Source of the DNA: Fluviicola sp.
GTDB taxonomy: Bacteria > Bacteroidota > Bacteroidia > Flavobacteriales_D > Crocinitomicaceae
Direction: 5' to 3'
Assembly (NCBI GenBank): GCA_002734085.1
Contig: NVXV01000002.1
Coordinates: 234,894-298,893 of the forward strand
DNA: 64,000 nt
Shown here: piece by piece, positions 44,922 through 54,010 of the stretch
How the letters are laid out: each line of letters starts with the position of its first letter
Position numbering within the stretch: position 1 is the stretch's first letter
Made by a program: the position numbers and the translations under genes
Notes under the pieces: model-generated
Databases searched by the model: none
What the model saw: the letters and a program-made list of their open reading frames with translations, nothing else
What the model was told of the DNA's origin: nothing

Positions 44922-45818
44922 ATGAAAAAAACAGTATTTTTAGCGGCTGCCCTACTAATAGGAGCAGGGTCTTACGCGCAGGAAGAAGAAAAAGTGTATT
45001 TACCAGAAGCTGATGATTGGGCGATTGGTATTGATGCAACTCCATTTTTGAGCTATTTTGGTAATTTTATTGGAGGTAATGATGGAAACGCAGCACCTTC
45101 TTGGAATTATTTAACGAATAACCAGACAATAACTGGTAAGTACTTCAAAACTGAAGAAATGGCTTATAGAGCTTCTTTCAGATTAGGTTTTGGTTCTAAT
45201 GGTGAAACTAGAATGGTTAGTGATAGAACAGTTTCTACTCCTCCAGATTTTCCTGAGTTACCTCAAGAAGTAGAAAATAAGATGAAATCTTCTTTTACAA
45301 ATATCGGTCTTGCCGGTGGTATTGAATACCGTAAAGGTAAAGGTCGTCTTCAAGGATTCTACGGAGCAGAGCTAGGTATTTCTTACTCTTCATCTAAGGA
45401 GACTTATGAATATGGGAACGCGTTGACAGTTTCTACTGCATCAAACCCTGTATCTGTTGATGCAGCTGATGATTTTGGTTCAAACATTACTACTGATCCA
45501 TATGGAAATCCAGCACGTGTATTAGAATCAAAAAATTCATCTTCTTTCGGAATTGGACTTAGAGGATTTATTGGAGCAGAATACTTTATTCTTCCAAAAC
45601 TTGCTATTGGTGGTGAGTTTGGATGGGGATTAGTATTTAATTCTACTGGAGCTACTTCTACAACTACTGAGTCAGTAGGTGTAAATAGTGGAGGTAATGA
45701 ATCAGTTGAGCAAATCACTGTTGAAAGTGGTAAATCAAATGGATTCGGAATTGATACAGATTCAAACAATTCTGTATTTGGACCAGCTGGTTCTATCAGA
45801 TTAACTTTCCACTTCTAA
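44922..45818 (+). CDS. Outer-membrane beta-barrel protein
   Basis: 298 residues from ATG 44922, with signal peptide MKKTVFLAAALLIGAGSYAQ; the frame extends upstream to 44841 but that reading lacks signal character. The mature chain has glycine-rich alternating strands, long S/T/N-rich loops (about 190-215 and 245-285) and ends RLTFHF, an aromatic outer-membrane barrel C-terminus. The 221-base upstream gap has an imperfect promoter (TTG near 44870, TAATTTTA near 44890). Function unknown. Confidence 0.75.
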   Translation: MKKTVFLAAALLIGAGSYAQEEEKVYLPEADDWAIGIDATPFLSYFGNFIGGNDGNAAPSWNYLTNNQTITGKYFKTEEMAYRASFRLGFGSNGETRMVSDRTVSTPPDFPELPQEVENKMKSSFTNIGLAGGIEYRKGKGRLQGFYGAELGISYSSSKETYEYGNALTVSTASNPVSVDAADDFGSNITTDPYGNPARVLESKNSSSFGIGLRGFIGAEYFILPKLAIGGEFGWGLVFNSTGATSTTTESVGVNSGGNESVEQITVESGKSNGFGIDTDSNNSVFGPAGSIRLTFHF

Positions 45819-45843
45819 GAAGAGAAGTTAAAAAATACATTTT

Positions 45844-45875
45844 GAAAAGGCTGTCAAATATTTGATAGCCTTTTC
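45844..45875. terminator. Bidirectional terminator between barrel gene and DUF2797 gene
   Basis: A 15-bp stem (GAAAAGGCTGTCAAA with TTTGATAGCCTTTTC, one G-T pair) and a 2-base centre, with T-rich sequence after it and A-rich sequence before it. It serves the convergent genes ending at 45818 and 45880. Confidence 0.75.
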
Positions 45876-45879
45876 TATT

Positions 45880-46701
45880 TTAAATAGACATTGTTACTGA
45901 GTATGCAGTATGTTTTCTGATGTTCATAACTCGGTTGTTATCAAATAAAAAATACTGTCCTTTTATTCCTAATAATTTACCTGAAATTATTGGCTCTTTG
46001 TCAAAACTCAGACTTTTAATTTTTTGCGGGAATTCCAAAACGGGATAATCAAAACTTATTATTTCATCATCCTCTGAAAAATATTGTGATAGGTCATCTG
46101 GTAATAACTCTTCTAATTCCCACTTTACTTCTTCCAAATCTATGGAGTCATCAATTTCATTTTTAAGCATTTTTCGCCAATTAGTTTTGTCTGTGAATTC
46201 ACTTTTTAAAGCTACTTCCAGTTGACCCGCAAGAAATCGATTAGGTGTTTCGGCAATGCGAATCGCATATGCTGCTCCTTGATCTATCCACCTTGTTGGA
46301 ATTTGTGTTAATCTCGTCACACCTACTTTAACAACATCAGATGCGGCTAAATAAACAACGTGTGGCTGGTTGTGATTCCGTTCTTCCCATTCAACATCTC
46401 TACCTTCTCCTAAATGAGCTCTACAAAGCTCTGGTTTGATTATACATTCAGCGGATTCTGGTGCATTTTTGAAGCATGGATAGCAAAACCCTTGATTAAA
46501 TGAGGTCTTTGTTTTTCTTCCACACGATTTACAAATAATCTTTCCTGTAAATTCAAATGACACATCTTTCCCAATTAAGTCGTTTGCATCTATAAGTTCT
46601 TCGGTATCTTGATCGGTATCTACTAATTTGATCTTGTAAGAAACAGAGTTGTCATCATTAAGATGAACTATCATTTTCCTTAGTTCTCCTGAGTAATTCA
46701 T
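45880..46701 (-). CDS. DUF2797 family protein
   Basis: 273 residues. A zinc-ribbon-like CKSCGRKT...CYPC cluster near 58-76 precedes a core with HVVYLAASDVVKVGVTRLTQIPTRWIDQGA, which resembles the first strands of a GIY-YIG nuclease fold (VVYL...KVGVT). It matches DUF2797 in size and pattern. Function is unknown. It follows the nucleoside transporter by 15 bases. Confidence 0.78.
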   Translation of the reverse strand: MNYSGELRKMIVHLNDDNSVSYKIKLVDTDQDTEELIDANDLIGKDVSFEFTGKIICKSCGRKTKTSFNQGFCYPCFKNAPESAECIIKPELCRAHLGEGRDVEWEERNHNQPHVVYLAASDVVKVGVTRLTQIPTRWIDQGAAYAIRIAETPNRFLAGQLEVALKSEFTDKTNWRKMLKNEIDDSIDLEEVKWELEELLPDDLSQYFSEDDEIISFDYPVLEFPQKIKSLSFDKEPIISGKLLGIKGQYFLFDNNRVMNIRKHTAYSVTMSI

Positions 46702-46716
46702 ACAATAAATAATTGA

Positions 46717-48360
46717 TTAATATAACATACCAACCATTGTAGCGGTCATCATACATGCTAATGTTCCTGCAATGAGCGACAGAAATCCATATTTTGCTAA
46801 AATAGGTTTCTTTTCTGGAGCTAATGCACCAATCCCACCAACTTGAATTCCAATGGAAGCGAAATTTGCAAAACCACAAAGGACATAAGTCCCCATTATC
46901 AGTGATTTTCCACTAATCTCATCTTGCAATTCTCCTAAATGAGGATATGCAACAAATTCATTAATGATTGTTTTCTCGCCCAATAGTTGGCCAATGATCA
47001 TTGTGTCCTGCCAGGGAACGCCCATAAGCCATGCAATAGGGGAGAGGAGGTTTCCAACAAGGTATTGAAAGGATAGTTGACTGTGCATATTGTTGCTTTC
47101 TGCAATTATTTCATTAATACCAGTATAATAGCCTACCTTACCAATCATGTAATTGGCTAGAGCGATTAATGATACGAAAACAATTAGCATTGCAGCTACA
47201 TTTACTGCTAGCTTAACACCATCAACAGTTCCGTTTGTAATCGCTTCAAGGGCGTTTGTCCCTAATTTCTTTTTTGATATAGATAAATCATGATTGATTT
47301 TTTCCGTTTCAGGTAATAGTATTTTTGCAAAAACAATTGCTGCTGGTGCAGACATCAATGAGGCTGTAAGTAAATGCTTTGCAAAAAAGACTTTTTGTTC
47401 TGGGTCTTCGCCACCCAAAAATCCGATATATGATGCGAGCACACCTCCAGCGATTGTAGCCATTCCTCCCGCCATTAGACAAAGAATTTCACTTTGAGTC
47501 ATTTTTCCAAGATAGGGCTTTACTAGAAGTGGTGCTTCTGTTTGACCTAGAAATACGTTTCCTGCAGCGGCTACGCTTTCAGATCCAGATAGGCCCATTA
47601 ATCTTTTCATTACCCAAGCCATTCCAAACACAATTCTCTGAAGTATTCCCCAATAATAAAGTAAACTTGATAAGGCAGAGAAAAATATAACTGAAGGTAA
47701 AATCCATGTGACAAAGTTTTTGACTAAAGGCGACATCTCACCAGTGATAACACTTCCGAATACAAACATTGCTCCTTCATGTGCCATGTCTACAACACGG
47801 ACAAAACCTTTGGAGATAAAATCAAATCCAACCTCCACAAAAGGTACTTTAAGTATTAACAATGCCAGTACAATCTGCAGAAGAATACCTTTTCCGACAA
47901 GTTTCCAATTGATGGCTTTTCTATTTCTTGAGATTAAAAAAGCAATGAATAATAGTGAAAACATCCCTAGTAGTCCACGGAATAAACCATTCCAGGATAA
48001 ACTAGTTTGTAGTTGTTTATTTTCTTTTAGATAAGTAATTCTCTCATCCCCTTTGAATACTGAGAATTTTTTATTACTAATTTCAGCAACGGGAAATATT
48101 TCTGAAGCTTTTACGCTATCCCTTGTAGTGGACAATATAAGCACTTGATCAGAGAGTGTATAGTTTCCATTTTTGATGGAAGATAAGGTTGTGTCTGTGT
48201 TCGTAAAGGTATTGTCGTTATTTAGTTTTAGCGAAAACTTTCTTCTAAACCATTCTTGATTGTCATCCTCCTTGTCCTCCTGACCAATTAAATTTGGAAG
48301 ATTTAGTAGTAATAAAAAAATTACGATAAAGACTCTATGAAGTACGGCGGTTGATTTCAT
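46717..48360 (-). CDS. Concentrative nucleoside transporter (NupC family) with extra N-terminal domain
   Basis: 547 residues, longer than the usual ~400. Residues 1-25 form a signal peptide and 28-110 a small soluble beta domain (lipocalin-like pattern FSLKLNNDNTFTNTDTTLSSIKNGNYTLSDQ). The membrane part follows, with GNVFLGQTEAPLLVKPYL and ASIGIQVGGIGALAPEKK, the nucleoside-binding signatures of CNT proteins, which take up nucleosides with Na+ or H+. The start overlaps the bifunctional nuclease gene by 26 bases. Confidence 0.87.
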   Translation of the reverse strand: MKSTAVLHRVFIVIFLLLLNLPNLIGQEDKEDDNQEWFRRKFSLKLNNDNTFTNTDTTLSSIKNGNYTLSDQVLILSTTRDSVKASEIFPVAEISNKKFSVFKGDERITYLKENKQLQTSLSWNGLFRGLLGMFSLLFIAFLISRNRKAINWKLVGKGILLQIVLALLILKVPFVEVGFDFISKGFVRVVDMAHEGAMFVFGSVITGEMSPLVKNFVTWILPSVIFFSALSSLLYYWGILQRIVFGMAWVMKRLMGLSGSESVAAAGNVFLGQTEAPLLVKPYLGKMTQSEILCLMAGGMATIAGGVLASYIGFLGGEDPEQKVFFAKHLLTASLMSAPAAIVFAKILLPETEKINHDLSISKKKLGTNALEAITNGTVDGVKLAVNVAAMLIVFVSLIALANYMIGKVGYYTGINEIIAESNNMHSQLSFQYLVGNLLSPIAWLMGVPWQDTMIIGQLLGEKTIINEFVAYPHLGELQDEISGKSLIMGTYVLCGFANFASIGIQVGGIGALAPEKKPILAKYGFLSLIAGTLACMMTATMVGMLY

Positions 48361-48925
48361 CTCTAAGTTTTGATGCTAACTCATAATCTTCATTTTCAAC
48401 GGCTCCTTCGAGTTGTGCTTCTAGTTCTTTGATTGTTAATTTTGAGAGGTCACCTTTGTTGGTTTCTTTTTTCTCAGCTGGTTCAGCTTCTACTGGAGGC
48501 TCTAAGTCTTCACCATCTTCAAGTTTTATACCTGCTGAGCCCAAAATAGTCTCATATGTGTACACAGGACATTTAAACCTAACACCTAAAGCAATGGCAT
48601 CAGATGTTCTTGCATCAACTTCCTTTTCAACACCATTTTGCTCGCAGATTAACTTTGAATAAAAGATCCCTTCAACTAGATTGTAAATGATGACTTCCTT
48701 AATTTTTATTTCAAATTCTAAAGCGAAATTTTTAAATAAATCATGCGTTAAAGGACGTGTTGGAGTCATGTTCTCAAGTTCAATAGCTATAGCTTGAGCC
48801 TCAAAACCACCAATAATGATAGGAAGTCTTCTATTGCCTTCAACTTCTGATAAAACCAATGCATAAGCTCCAGATTGAGTCTGACTATACGATAAACCAA
48901 CAATTTCGAGTTTTACTTTTTCCAT
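48335..48925 (-). CDS. Bifunctional nuclease family protein with UVR motif
   Basis: 196 residues. N-terminal BFN/DUF151 domain (about 1-130; GAYALVLSEVEGNRRLPIIIGGFEAQAIA, VDARTSDAIALGVRFKCPVY) and a C-terminal UvrB/UvrC motif (ELEAQLEGAVENEDYELASKLRDEINR) after an acidic linker. The BFN fold has reported DNase/RNase activity in plants and Thermotoga; its bacterial role is unsettled. The gene overlaps the nucleoside transporter, which would pair nucleic-acid breakdown with nucleoside uptake (inference). Confidence 0.83.
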   Translation of the reverse strand: MEKVKLEIVGLSYSQTQSGAYALVLSEVEGNRRLPIIIGGFEAQAIAIELENMTPTRPLTHDLFKNFALEFEIKIKEVIIYNLVEGIFYSKLICEQNGVEKEVDARTSDAIALGVRFKCPVYTYETILGSAGIKLEDGEDLEPPVEAEPAEKKETNKGDLSKLTIKELEAQLEGAVENEDYELASKLRDEINRRTS

Positions 48926-48964
48926 ACTGGCTAAAGTCTGCGCTTTATTTTAATAGAATAATTA

Positions 48965-48986
48965 AGGGAAGCTAAATTGCTTCCCT
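48965..48986 (-). terminator. Terminator of the etfBA operon
   Basis: AGGGAAGC (48965-48972) and GCTTCCCT (48979-48986) with a 6-base loop. On the minus strand it is followed by TTAATTATT. It lies 38 bases after the etfA stop. Confidence 0.7.
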
Positions 48987-49024
48987 AATCTTAATACGTA
49001 AAAATAATATTTATTATCGAAACC

Positions 49025-49966
49025 TTAGTTAGAAGCTTTGAATTTTTTTACAGCTTCTGTCAATCGAGGTAAAACCTCAAAAGCGTCACCTACGACTCCA
49101 TAATCAGCAGCTTTAAAGAAAGGAGCTTCTTCATCCGTATTGATAACAACAATAACCTTCGATCCATTAACACCTGCTAAGTGCTGAATGGCACCTGAAA
49201 TACCAGCTGCAATGTATAAATTTGGTCTAATGGCAACCCCTGTTTGTCCAACGTGCTCGTGATGTGGTCTCCAGCCTGTATCTGCTACAGGTCTAGAACA
49301 AGCTGTTGCAGCTCCTAATTCTTTTGCTAGATCCTCAACAATCCCCCAATTCTCAGGTCCTTTCAATCCACGTCCAGCAGAAACAACTAATTCTGCTTCT
49401 GGTAAAGGTATGTCGCCCTCTGGCATTTTTGTATCTTTTATTGTTATTACTGATTCACCAGCGTTTCCACTAAACTCTTCAACACTTGCTTCTCCGCCAA
49501 CTTCTTCAACTTGAATTGAGTTTGGGAGTAAAGAAATAATTCTCTTATCAGTGTTTACTTTCACATATCCAAATGCTTTCCCCGAGAAAACATTCACTGC
49601 GATTGTACCATTACTTTCAGGCACAGCAGTTGCTCCTGCAACAAGTCCTGCATTAATTTTTACTGATAGTCTTGGCGCAACTGCTTTTCCCACTAAATCG
49701 TTAGAAAATATAATTGTTTCTGCTCCTGTAGATTCAACAGCAGTAGCAACCATTCTAGTGACTTGTTGTTCATCAATCCCTTCAAATGAGCGATCAATTA
49801 AAACTTTGCTGGCACCGTACTTACCTAACTCTGCTAAAGATGAATCACTGGCTTTACCGTTAGTTACAACTGTGACTTCACCTATTTTTTTTCCGTAGTT
49901 AACAGCTTCAAGAGCATTTTTTGCAATTTTTTCACCGTTACTGTTTATGTATACTAAAACTGACAT
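49025..49966 (-). CDS. etfA: Electron transfer flavoprotein subunit alpha
   Basis: 313 residues. With EtfB it carries electrons from acyl-CoA and other dehydrogenases to the respiratory chain. The C-terminal FAD-binding domain is intact: LVVSAGRGLKGPENW, AATACSRPVADTGW, VGQTGVAIRPNLYIAAGISGAIQH and VIVVINTDEEAPFF. The N-terminal alpha/beta domain is normal. It follows etfB by 32 bases. Confidence 0.95.
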   Translation of the reverse strand: MSVLVYINSNGEKIAKNALEAVNYGKKIGEVTVVTNGKASDSSLAELGKYGASKVLIDRSFEGIDEQQVTRMVATAVESTGAETIIFSNDLVGKAVAPRLSVKINAGLVAGATAVPESNGTIAVNVFSGKAFGYVKVNTDKRIISLLPNSIQVEEVGGEASVEEFSGNAGESVITIKDTKMPEGDIPLPEAELVVSAGRGLKGPENWGIVEDLAKELGAATACSRPVADTGWRPHHEHVGQTGVAIRPNLYIAAGISGAIQHLAGVNGSKVIVVINTDEEAPFFKAADYGVVGDAFEVLPRLTEAVKKFKASN

Positions 49967-49998
49967 GTTCTAATTTTTTTAATTCGTTTGACAATGAT

Positions 49999-50739
49999 TT
50001 ATATAACCTTAGCTTCGTTGTGAAGAAGTTCAACCAATTGATCCATATCCTCTGGATCAATTAATTTTACCTCAGACTTCGGAGCAGGAAGTGCGTACTT
50101 TTCAAAAGATGTATTTTTGTTTGGATTGCTTGCCTCAACAACTTTTAAAGGTTTTGAGCGCGCAGCCATAATTCCTCTCATGTTTGGAATACGTTGTTCT
50201 GCCATTCCTTTAGCACAACTAACTACTAATGGTAAATTCGTCTCAACGGTTTGAACTCCACCTACGATTTCTTTATCTAACGTAGCTGTAGATCCATCCA
50301 CATCTAGTTTACTTGCAAGTGAAATAAATGGTAAATCCAAGTGTTCAGCTAACATGCCACCTACTTGAGAACCATTGTAGTCTATAGTTTCTTTACCTAA
50401 TAAAACAAGATCGAATCCTTCCTTCTTCGCGTAATTCGCAATTTCTGTTGCAACTTGATAAGCATCTTCAGCTTTGGCGTCAATTCGAACAGCATCATCT
50501 GCTCCAATGGCTAATGCTTTTCTGATTGTCGCATCATCTTCAGATGTTCCAACAGTGACAGTAGTAACTGTTCCGCCGTTAGCTTCTTTCAATTCTAATC
50601 CACGTACTAAAGCATACCATTCATCGTATGGGTTAACTATATACTTTACACCGTTTTCATCAAATTTTGTATCACCATCAGTGAATGCAATTTTTGTTGT
50701 TGTTTCTGGTGCTTTACTAATACAAACGAGTATTTTCAT
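49999..50739 (-). CDS. etfB: Electron transfer flavoprotein subunit beta
   Basis: 246 residues. It binds AMP and pairs with EtfA. Family motifs: VNPYDEWYALVRGLELKE, GADDAVRID, VLLGKETIDYNGSQVGGMLAE and PNMRGIMAARSKPLKV. A -7-like box (complement of 50771-50778, TATTTTTG) lies 32 bases upstream. It probably serves fatty-acid or branched-chain amino-acid oxidation. Confidence 0.95.
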   Translation of the reverse strand: MKILVCISKAPETTTKIAFTDGDTKFDENGVKYIVNPYDEWYALVRGLELKEANGGTVTTVTVGTSEDDATIRKALAIGADDAVRIDAKAEDAYQVATEIANYAKKEGFDLVLLGKETIDYNGSQVGGMLAEHLDLPFISLASKLDVDGSTATLDKEIVGGVQTVETNLPLVVSCAKGMAEQRIPNMRGIMAARSKPLKVVEASNPNKNTSFEKYALPAPKSEVKLIDPEDMDQLVELLHNEAKVI

Positions 50740-50983
50740 TGTTATATATTTTTATTTGTTTGGTCTCTGACAAAAATATAAAAACTATTTATCTTATCGA
50801 CCCGATTTTACAATGTATGCATAATATTTCTTAACAATTGTGGACAAAAGACGTAGTGAAATAACTATTTGCCATTTCGCCTAAGAAAAAAAGTTTGTAA
50901 TATTTTATGGAAAATAGTTTATCAATTTCCCTTTCTAATGAAAATAACTTAAATTTAGAATTGAAACGATGATTTAAAAATAA

Positions 50984-51586
50984 GTGATACTAAAGCTACT
51001 TCGAAAATATACGCAGCTTTCTGATGAGCAGATTGTAGAGAAATATCAGTCTGGACACGATGTGTATTATGCTGCGCTGTTATTTGAGAGATACAATGAG
51101 ATGACCGTTTCATTAGCTTTAAGTTATTTGAAAAATGAAACAGATGCAGAGGATGCAGTAATGGAGAGTTTTGAAATTATGGTTGCGGATTTAAAGAAAG
51201 CAAAAGTAAAGAATTTTGGAGGTTGGTATTACTCAGTCGTTCGAAACCATTTGTTGAAAGTTAAAAGAAAACGTGAGAAGCATTCTAGTGTAGATTTAGT
51301 AGAAGGTTATCACGACAGTGCAGGTGAAGACACAAAATTTGAATCAATATTTAATGATGATCAAACTGATGGAGATAAATTGATTGATGAATCACTAAAA
51401 GAGTTAAAACCAATGCAAGCAAAATGTCTGCAATTGTTTTACTTGGATGGTAAATCTTATAAAGAGATTGTTTCTGAATTAAAAATCTCGGAGAAAGAAG
51501 TTAAGAGCCATGTTCAAAATGGTAAGAGGAAAATGAAAATAATATTAGAAAATAAAAATGTCAAGTCGATCGATGAAATATCATAG
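50984..51586 (+). CDS. ECF-type RNA polymerase sigma factor
   Basis: 200 residues starting at GTG. Region 2 is at about 25-90 (LLFERYNEMTVSLALSYLKNETDAEDAVMESFEIM) and region 4 at about 135-190 (LKELKPMQAKCLQLFYLDGKSYKEIVSELKISEKEVKSHVQNGKRKM, a helix-turn-helix). Region 3 is missing, as in ECF factors. The last 29 bases overlap the membrane-anchored regulator, which is probably its anti-sigma factor. The target promoter is not identified. Confidence 0.88.
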   Translation: MILKLLRKYTQLSDEQIVEKYQSGHDVYYAALLFERYNEMTVSLALSYLKNETDAEDAVMESFEIMVADLKKAKVKNFGGWYYSVVRNHLLKVKRKREKHSSVDLVEGYHDSAGEDTKFESIFNDDQTDGDKLIDESLKELKPMQAKCLQLFYLDGKSYKEIVSELKISEKEVKSHVQNGKRKMKIILENKNVKSIDEIS

Positions 51587-52649
51587 TTTACCATCACTTT
51601 CTGATTTGAAAGCTTATCAACAAGGTAAGTTGTCAAGTGATGAGAGGAGTTGGATTGATAGTGTTATTGATAGAAATCCTCTTGTAGCTGAGGTTTTTAA
51701 AAACGCTGAGAGTACAGATTCGGCTGCAGTGCAACGTGTATCCGCTTCTGTAACAAATAGGATTGCCAGAACGTATATTCCTAATAGAGGTTTTTGGTCA
51801 AAATATGCGGGTTGGATTGGCTTGAGTTCAATAGCTTTTATATTAGGGAGTATTTATTTTTTGAATCCAGAGAACATTTCTCCAAAATATGCTTTAGAAC
51901 AGTCGAGTCTCAATATAAAACAATCTGGAAAATCGAATGGAGTGAATTTGGTTTCGAATGATAACATTGATCTTAATGAGGGTTCAATAAATGATACGGA
52001 ATACTTGAGCTCAGATGCAGATGAATCTTCTAAAAGTGGAAATGAGCAAAATGAAACTTTAGCTATTAATCCTGATGATAAAAATGTTATTGGATTAAAT
52101 CCGAAATCGAATTCTGGAATGATAACCACGACAACTCTTGAATTTGACGAGAAAGAGAAAAATAATAAGTCAGAGCCTGATAATACTAGAATTTTTGAAA
52201 GCAATGAGTCAAATGAAAAAACGGGAACAGTTTTATTAGCTTTGAATAGTGTGAACATTTTGTCAAAACTAAATCCAGACGATTTTAACACTCGTGAAAC
52301 TAGTTCTAGTGGAGGCAATCCATTAGGTAGAAGTGATACAAAGCGTCAAAATAATGCAAGTTATTCAATACAAGATTTACCCAGTTACCCAGGGGGTGAC
52401 CAAGCTTTGATCAATTATTTTAGAGGTAAATTACGTCCTATTGAAATTCCGGCAAAAGCAGATCAGTTTGATAGAAGTGTAATGATAGAGTTAGAAGTGA
52501 ACTCACGTGGAAAGTTGAAGGACTACCAAATCTTTGGAAATCTTCATCCAACTCATCAAAAGCAATTAGAAGATGCTATAAAAGAATTGCCTCAATTTGA
52601 AAAGGGGAATGGAGAAAAGGTCAAATACTCCTTAGCTATATCATTCTAA
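51558..52649 (+). CDS. Putative anti-sigma factor fused to a TonB-like C-terminal domain
   Basis: 363 residues. Residues 1-75 form a soluble helical part (LSDLKAYQQGKLSSDERSWID) like the cytoplasmic part of Bacteroidota anti-sigma proteins, without a zinc-binding HxxxCxxC. One membrane helix is at 83-102, then a disordered S/N/E/D-rich periplasmic region to ~270. The C-terminus is a TonB-like domain: YPGGDQALINYFRGKL, RSVMIELEVNSRGKLKDYQIFG, ending in a strand pattern. It overlaps the ECF sigma gene by 29 bases. The combination suggests a periplasmic sensor arm; it could instead be a TonB variant. It ends with a 4-base overlap on the next gene. Confidence 0.6.
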   Translation: MSSRSMKYHSLPSLSDLKAYQQGKLSSDERSWIDSVIDRNPLVAEVFKNAESTDSAAVQRVSASVTNRIARTYIPNRGFWSKYAGWIGLSSIAFILGSIYFLNPENISPKYALEQSSLNIKQSGKSNGVNLVSNDNIDLNEGSINDTEYLSSDADESSKSGNEQNETLAINPDDKNVIGLNPKSNSGMITTTTLEFDEKEKNNKSEPDNTRIFESNESNEKTGTVLLALNSVNILSKLNPDDFNTRETSSSGGNPLGRSDTKRQNNASYSIQDLPSYPGGDQALINYFRGKLRPIEIPAKADQFDRSVMIELEVNSRGKLKDYQIFGNLHPTHQKQLEDAIKELPQFEKGNGEKVKYSLAISF

Positions 52650-52951
52650 GATTTCATTTTAAAACCATTGAAGTATTGGTCTGTAGACCAAGCTTCAGCT
52701 TTTCCTCCAAACCACTGTTTTACGGTCGGCCAAATGGATTGAAATAAGTCGGAAGACCTATAGTTCTCAAGATCGTCTTCCGATTCCCACTGGCTATATG
52801 TAAATAGAATATTTTCATCTTTTTTATCTTGTAATAATTTCATTCCTTTACAACCAGGGAAGGAATTGATATCATTTTTCACTGATTCAAAGTGATTTAA
52901 AAAATCATTGACATATTCGGGTTTTAATGTTAGCTTGACAATTCGTATCAT
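52646..52951 (-). CDS. Antibiotic biosynthesis monooxygenase (ABM) fold protein
   Basis: 101 residues, a dimeric alpha/beta ABM domain: IRIVKLTLKPEYVNDFLNHF, CKGMKLLQDKKDENILFTYSQWES and DLFQSIWPTVKQWFGGK. Such small proteins include quinol monooxygenases and haem-degrading enzymes; the substrate is not evident. It is read with the SAM hydroxide adenosyltransferase gene (15 bases upstream). Confidence 0.75.
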   Translation of the reverse strand: MIRIVKLTLKPEYVNDFLNHFESVKNDINSFPGCKGMKLLQDKKDENILFTYSQWESEDDLENYRSSDLFQSIWPTVKQWFGGKAEAWSTDQYFNGFKMKS

Positions 52952-52966
52952 ATTTAAAAAAATAAG

Positions 52967-53827
52967 TTAAAATAAAGATTCAATTGTTTCACGGGAGCCT
53001 CTAGGAGTGAACTCAATTCTAATTATATCTCCTAACCTAAGTCCAAAAAGAGCATTCGCGCCTCCTCCGTTTTCAGGAGTTCCTTTATTAATGGCTATCT
53101 CTAACAATTCACTATCGTTAAAAATAGCTACTTTTTCACCATCTGGAACTTCATTGTAGCCAAGTGATATTTCATCAATGTAATATTCTTTCTGTCTGAA
53201 GTATATGATGAATGGAACCTTCCTTCCCGCCTTGTAAAAATTTTCCTTGTTGATGTTGGTGATGATGTTTCCATAATGATCTATATGAATAACCGCTCCT
53301 TTTAATACATTTCCGTCGATAACTGGAGAGAGAGGGATTACTCTTTTAACCTTATCAGCTTTAGTAGCAAAATCATCAGGCTTTTTTCCCTGAGCTAACT
53401 TACAAGCTGCTGGAATTAATATTTTCTTTGTGGGAAAGTTCATTAATTCAGGTTGCGAGAGTACATCATCTAATGACCATAAAGCATCTGGCTTATTATT
53501 CTCAAGTAGCAGGCTGAAAATGCCATTATCCGTCCCAACGAAATACTGCTTCTTATAATATAGTATCATAGGAAGTGAACTTTCATCCATTTGGTTGAAA
53601 TTAACCAACGGTTCAGCATCAACTCCTATCACGTGTACTGTGTTGTCAGGAAAATCTTTGATAATGTTCTTTAAAAAATAGGAGGCTTGAGAAATATTAA
53701 ATGGTTTAACATTATGTGATACATCAACAACTTTAGCTTCTGGGTAATGATTATATATCGCTCCTTTGAGGGTTGCGACATAATGGTCTTTGACTCCCAT
53801 GTCAGTTGTTAAAGTAATTATACTCAT
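52967..53827 (-). CDS. SAM hydroxide adenosyltransferase (DUF62/chlorinase-like)
   Basis: 286 residues. The family uses water or hydroxide to split S-adenosylmethionine into adenosine and methionine, and is related to fluorinases and chlorinases. LTTDMGVKDHYVATLKGAIY at the N-terminus carries the conserved Asp, and VHVIGVD, GTDNGIFSLL and HIDHYGNIITNI contain the SAM-contacting residues. Length is normal. The halogenase-specific insert is not seen. Confidence 0.85.
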   Translation of the reverse strand: MSIITLTTDMGVKDHYVATLKGAIYNHYPEAKVVDVSHNVKPFNISQASYFLKNIIKDFPDNTVHVIGVDAEPLVNFNQMDESSLPMILYYKKQYFVGTDNGIFSLLLENNKPDALWSLDDVLSQPELMNFPTKKILIPAACKLAQGKKPDDFATKADKVKRVIPLSPVIDGNVLKGAVIHIDHYGNIITNINKENFYKAGRKVPFIIYFRQKEYYIDEISLGYNEVPDGEKVAIFNDSELLEIAINKGTPENGGGANALFGLRLGDIIRIEFTPRGSRETIESLF

Positions 53828-54010
53828 TTCAAAATTCTATTGGCTGTAACGCTAAAATTCTAATTCAAAATTAAGTTTATTTTCGAGATAATTGTTAAAA
53901 ATAACGAATTCGTTAGAGTGAGTTAAGTCTTATTCATTTTTATTTATAAAATCTATTTTTTACTTAAAATTTAATTTAATTTTGATGATTGAAAACTAAA
54001 ACAGAACATA

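Noticed and set aside
48429..48662. 77-codon plus-strand frame opposite the bifunctional nuclease gene
   Set aside because: Antisense shadow of the acidic linker; no own promoter or domain.
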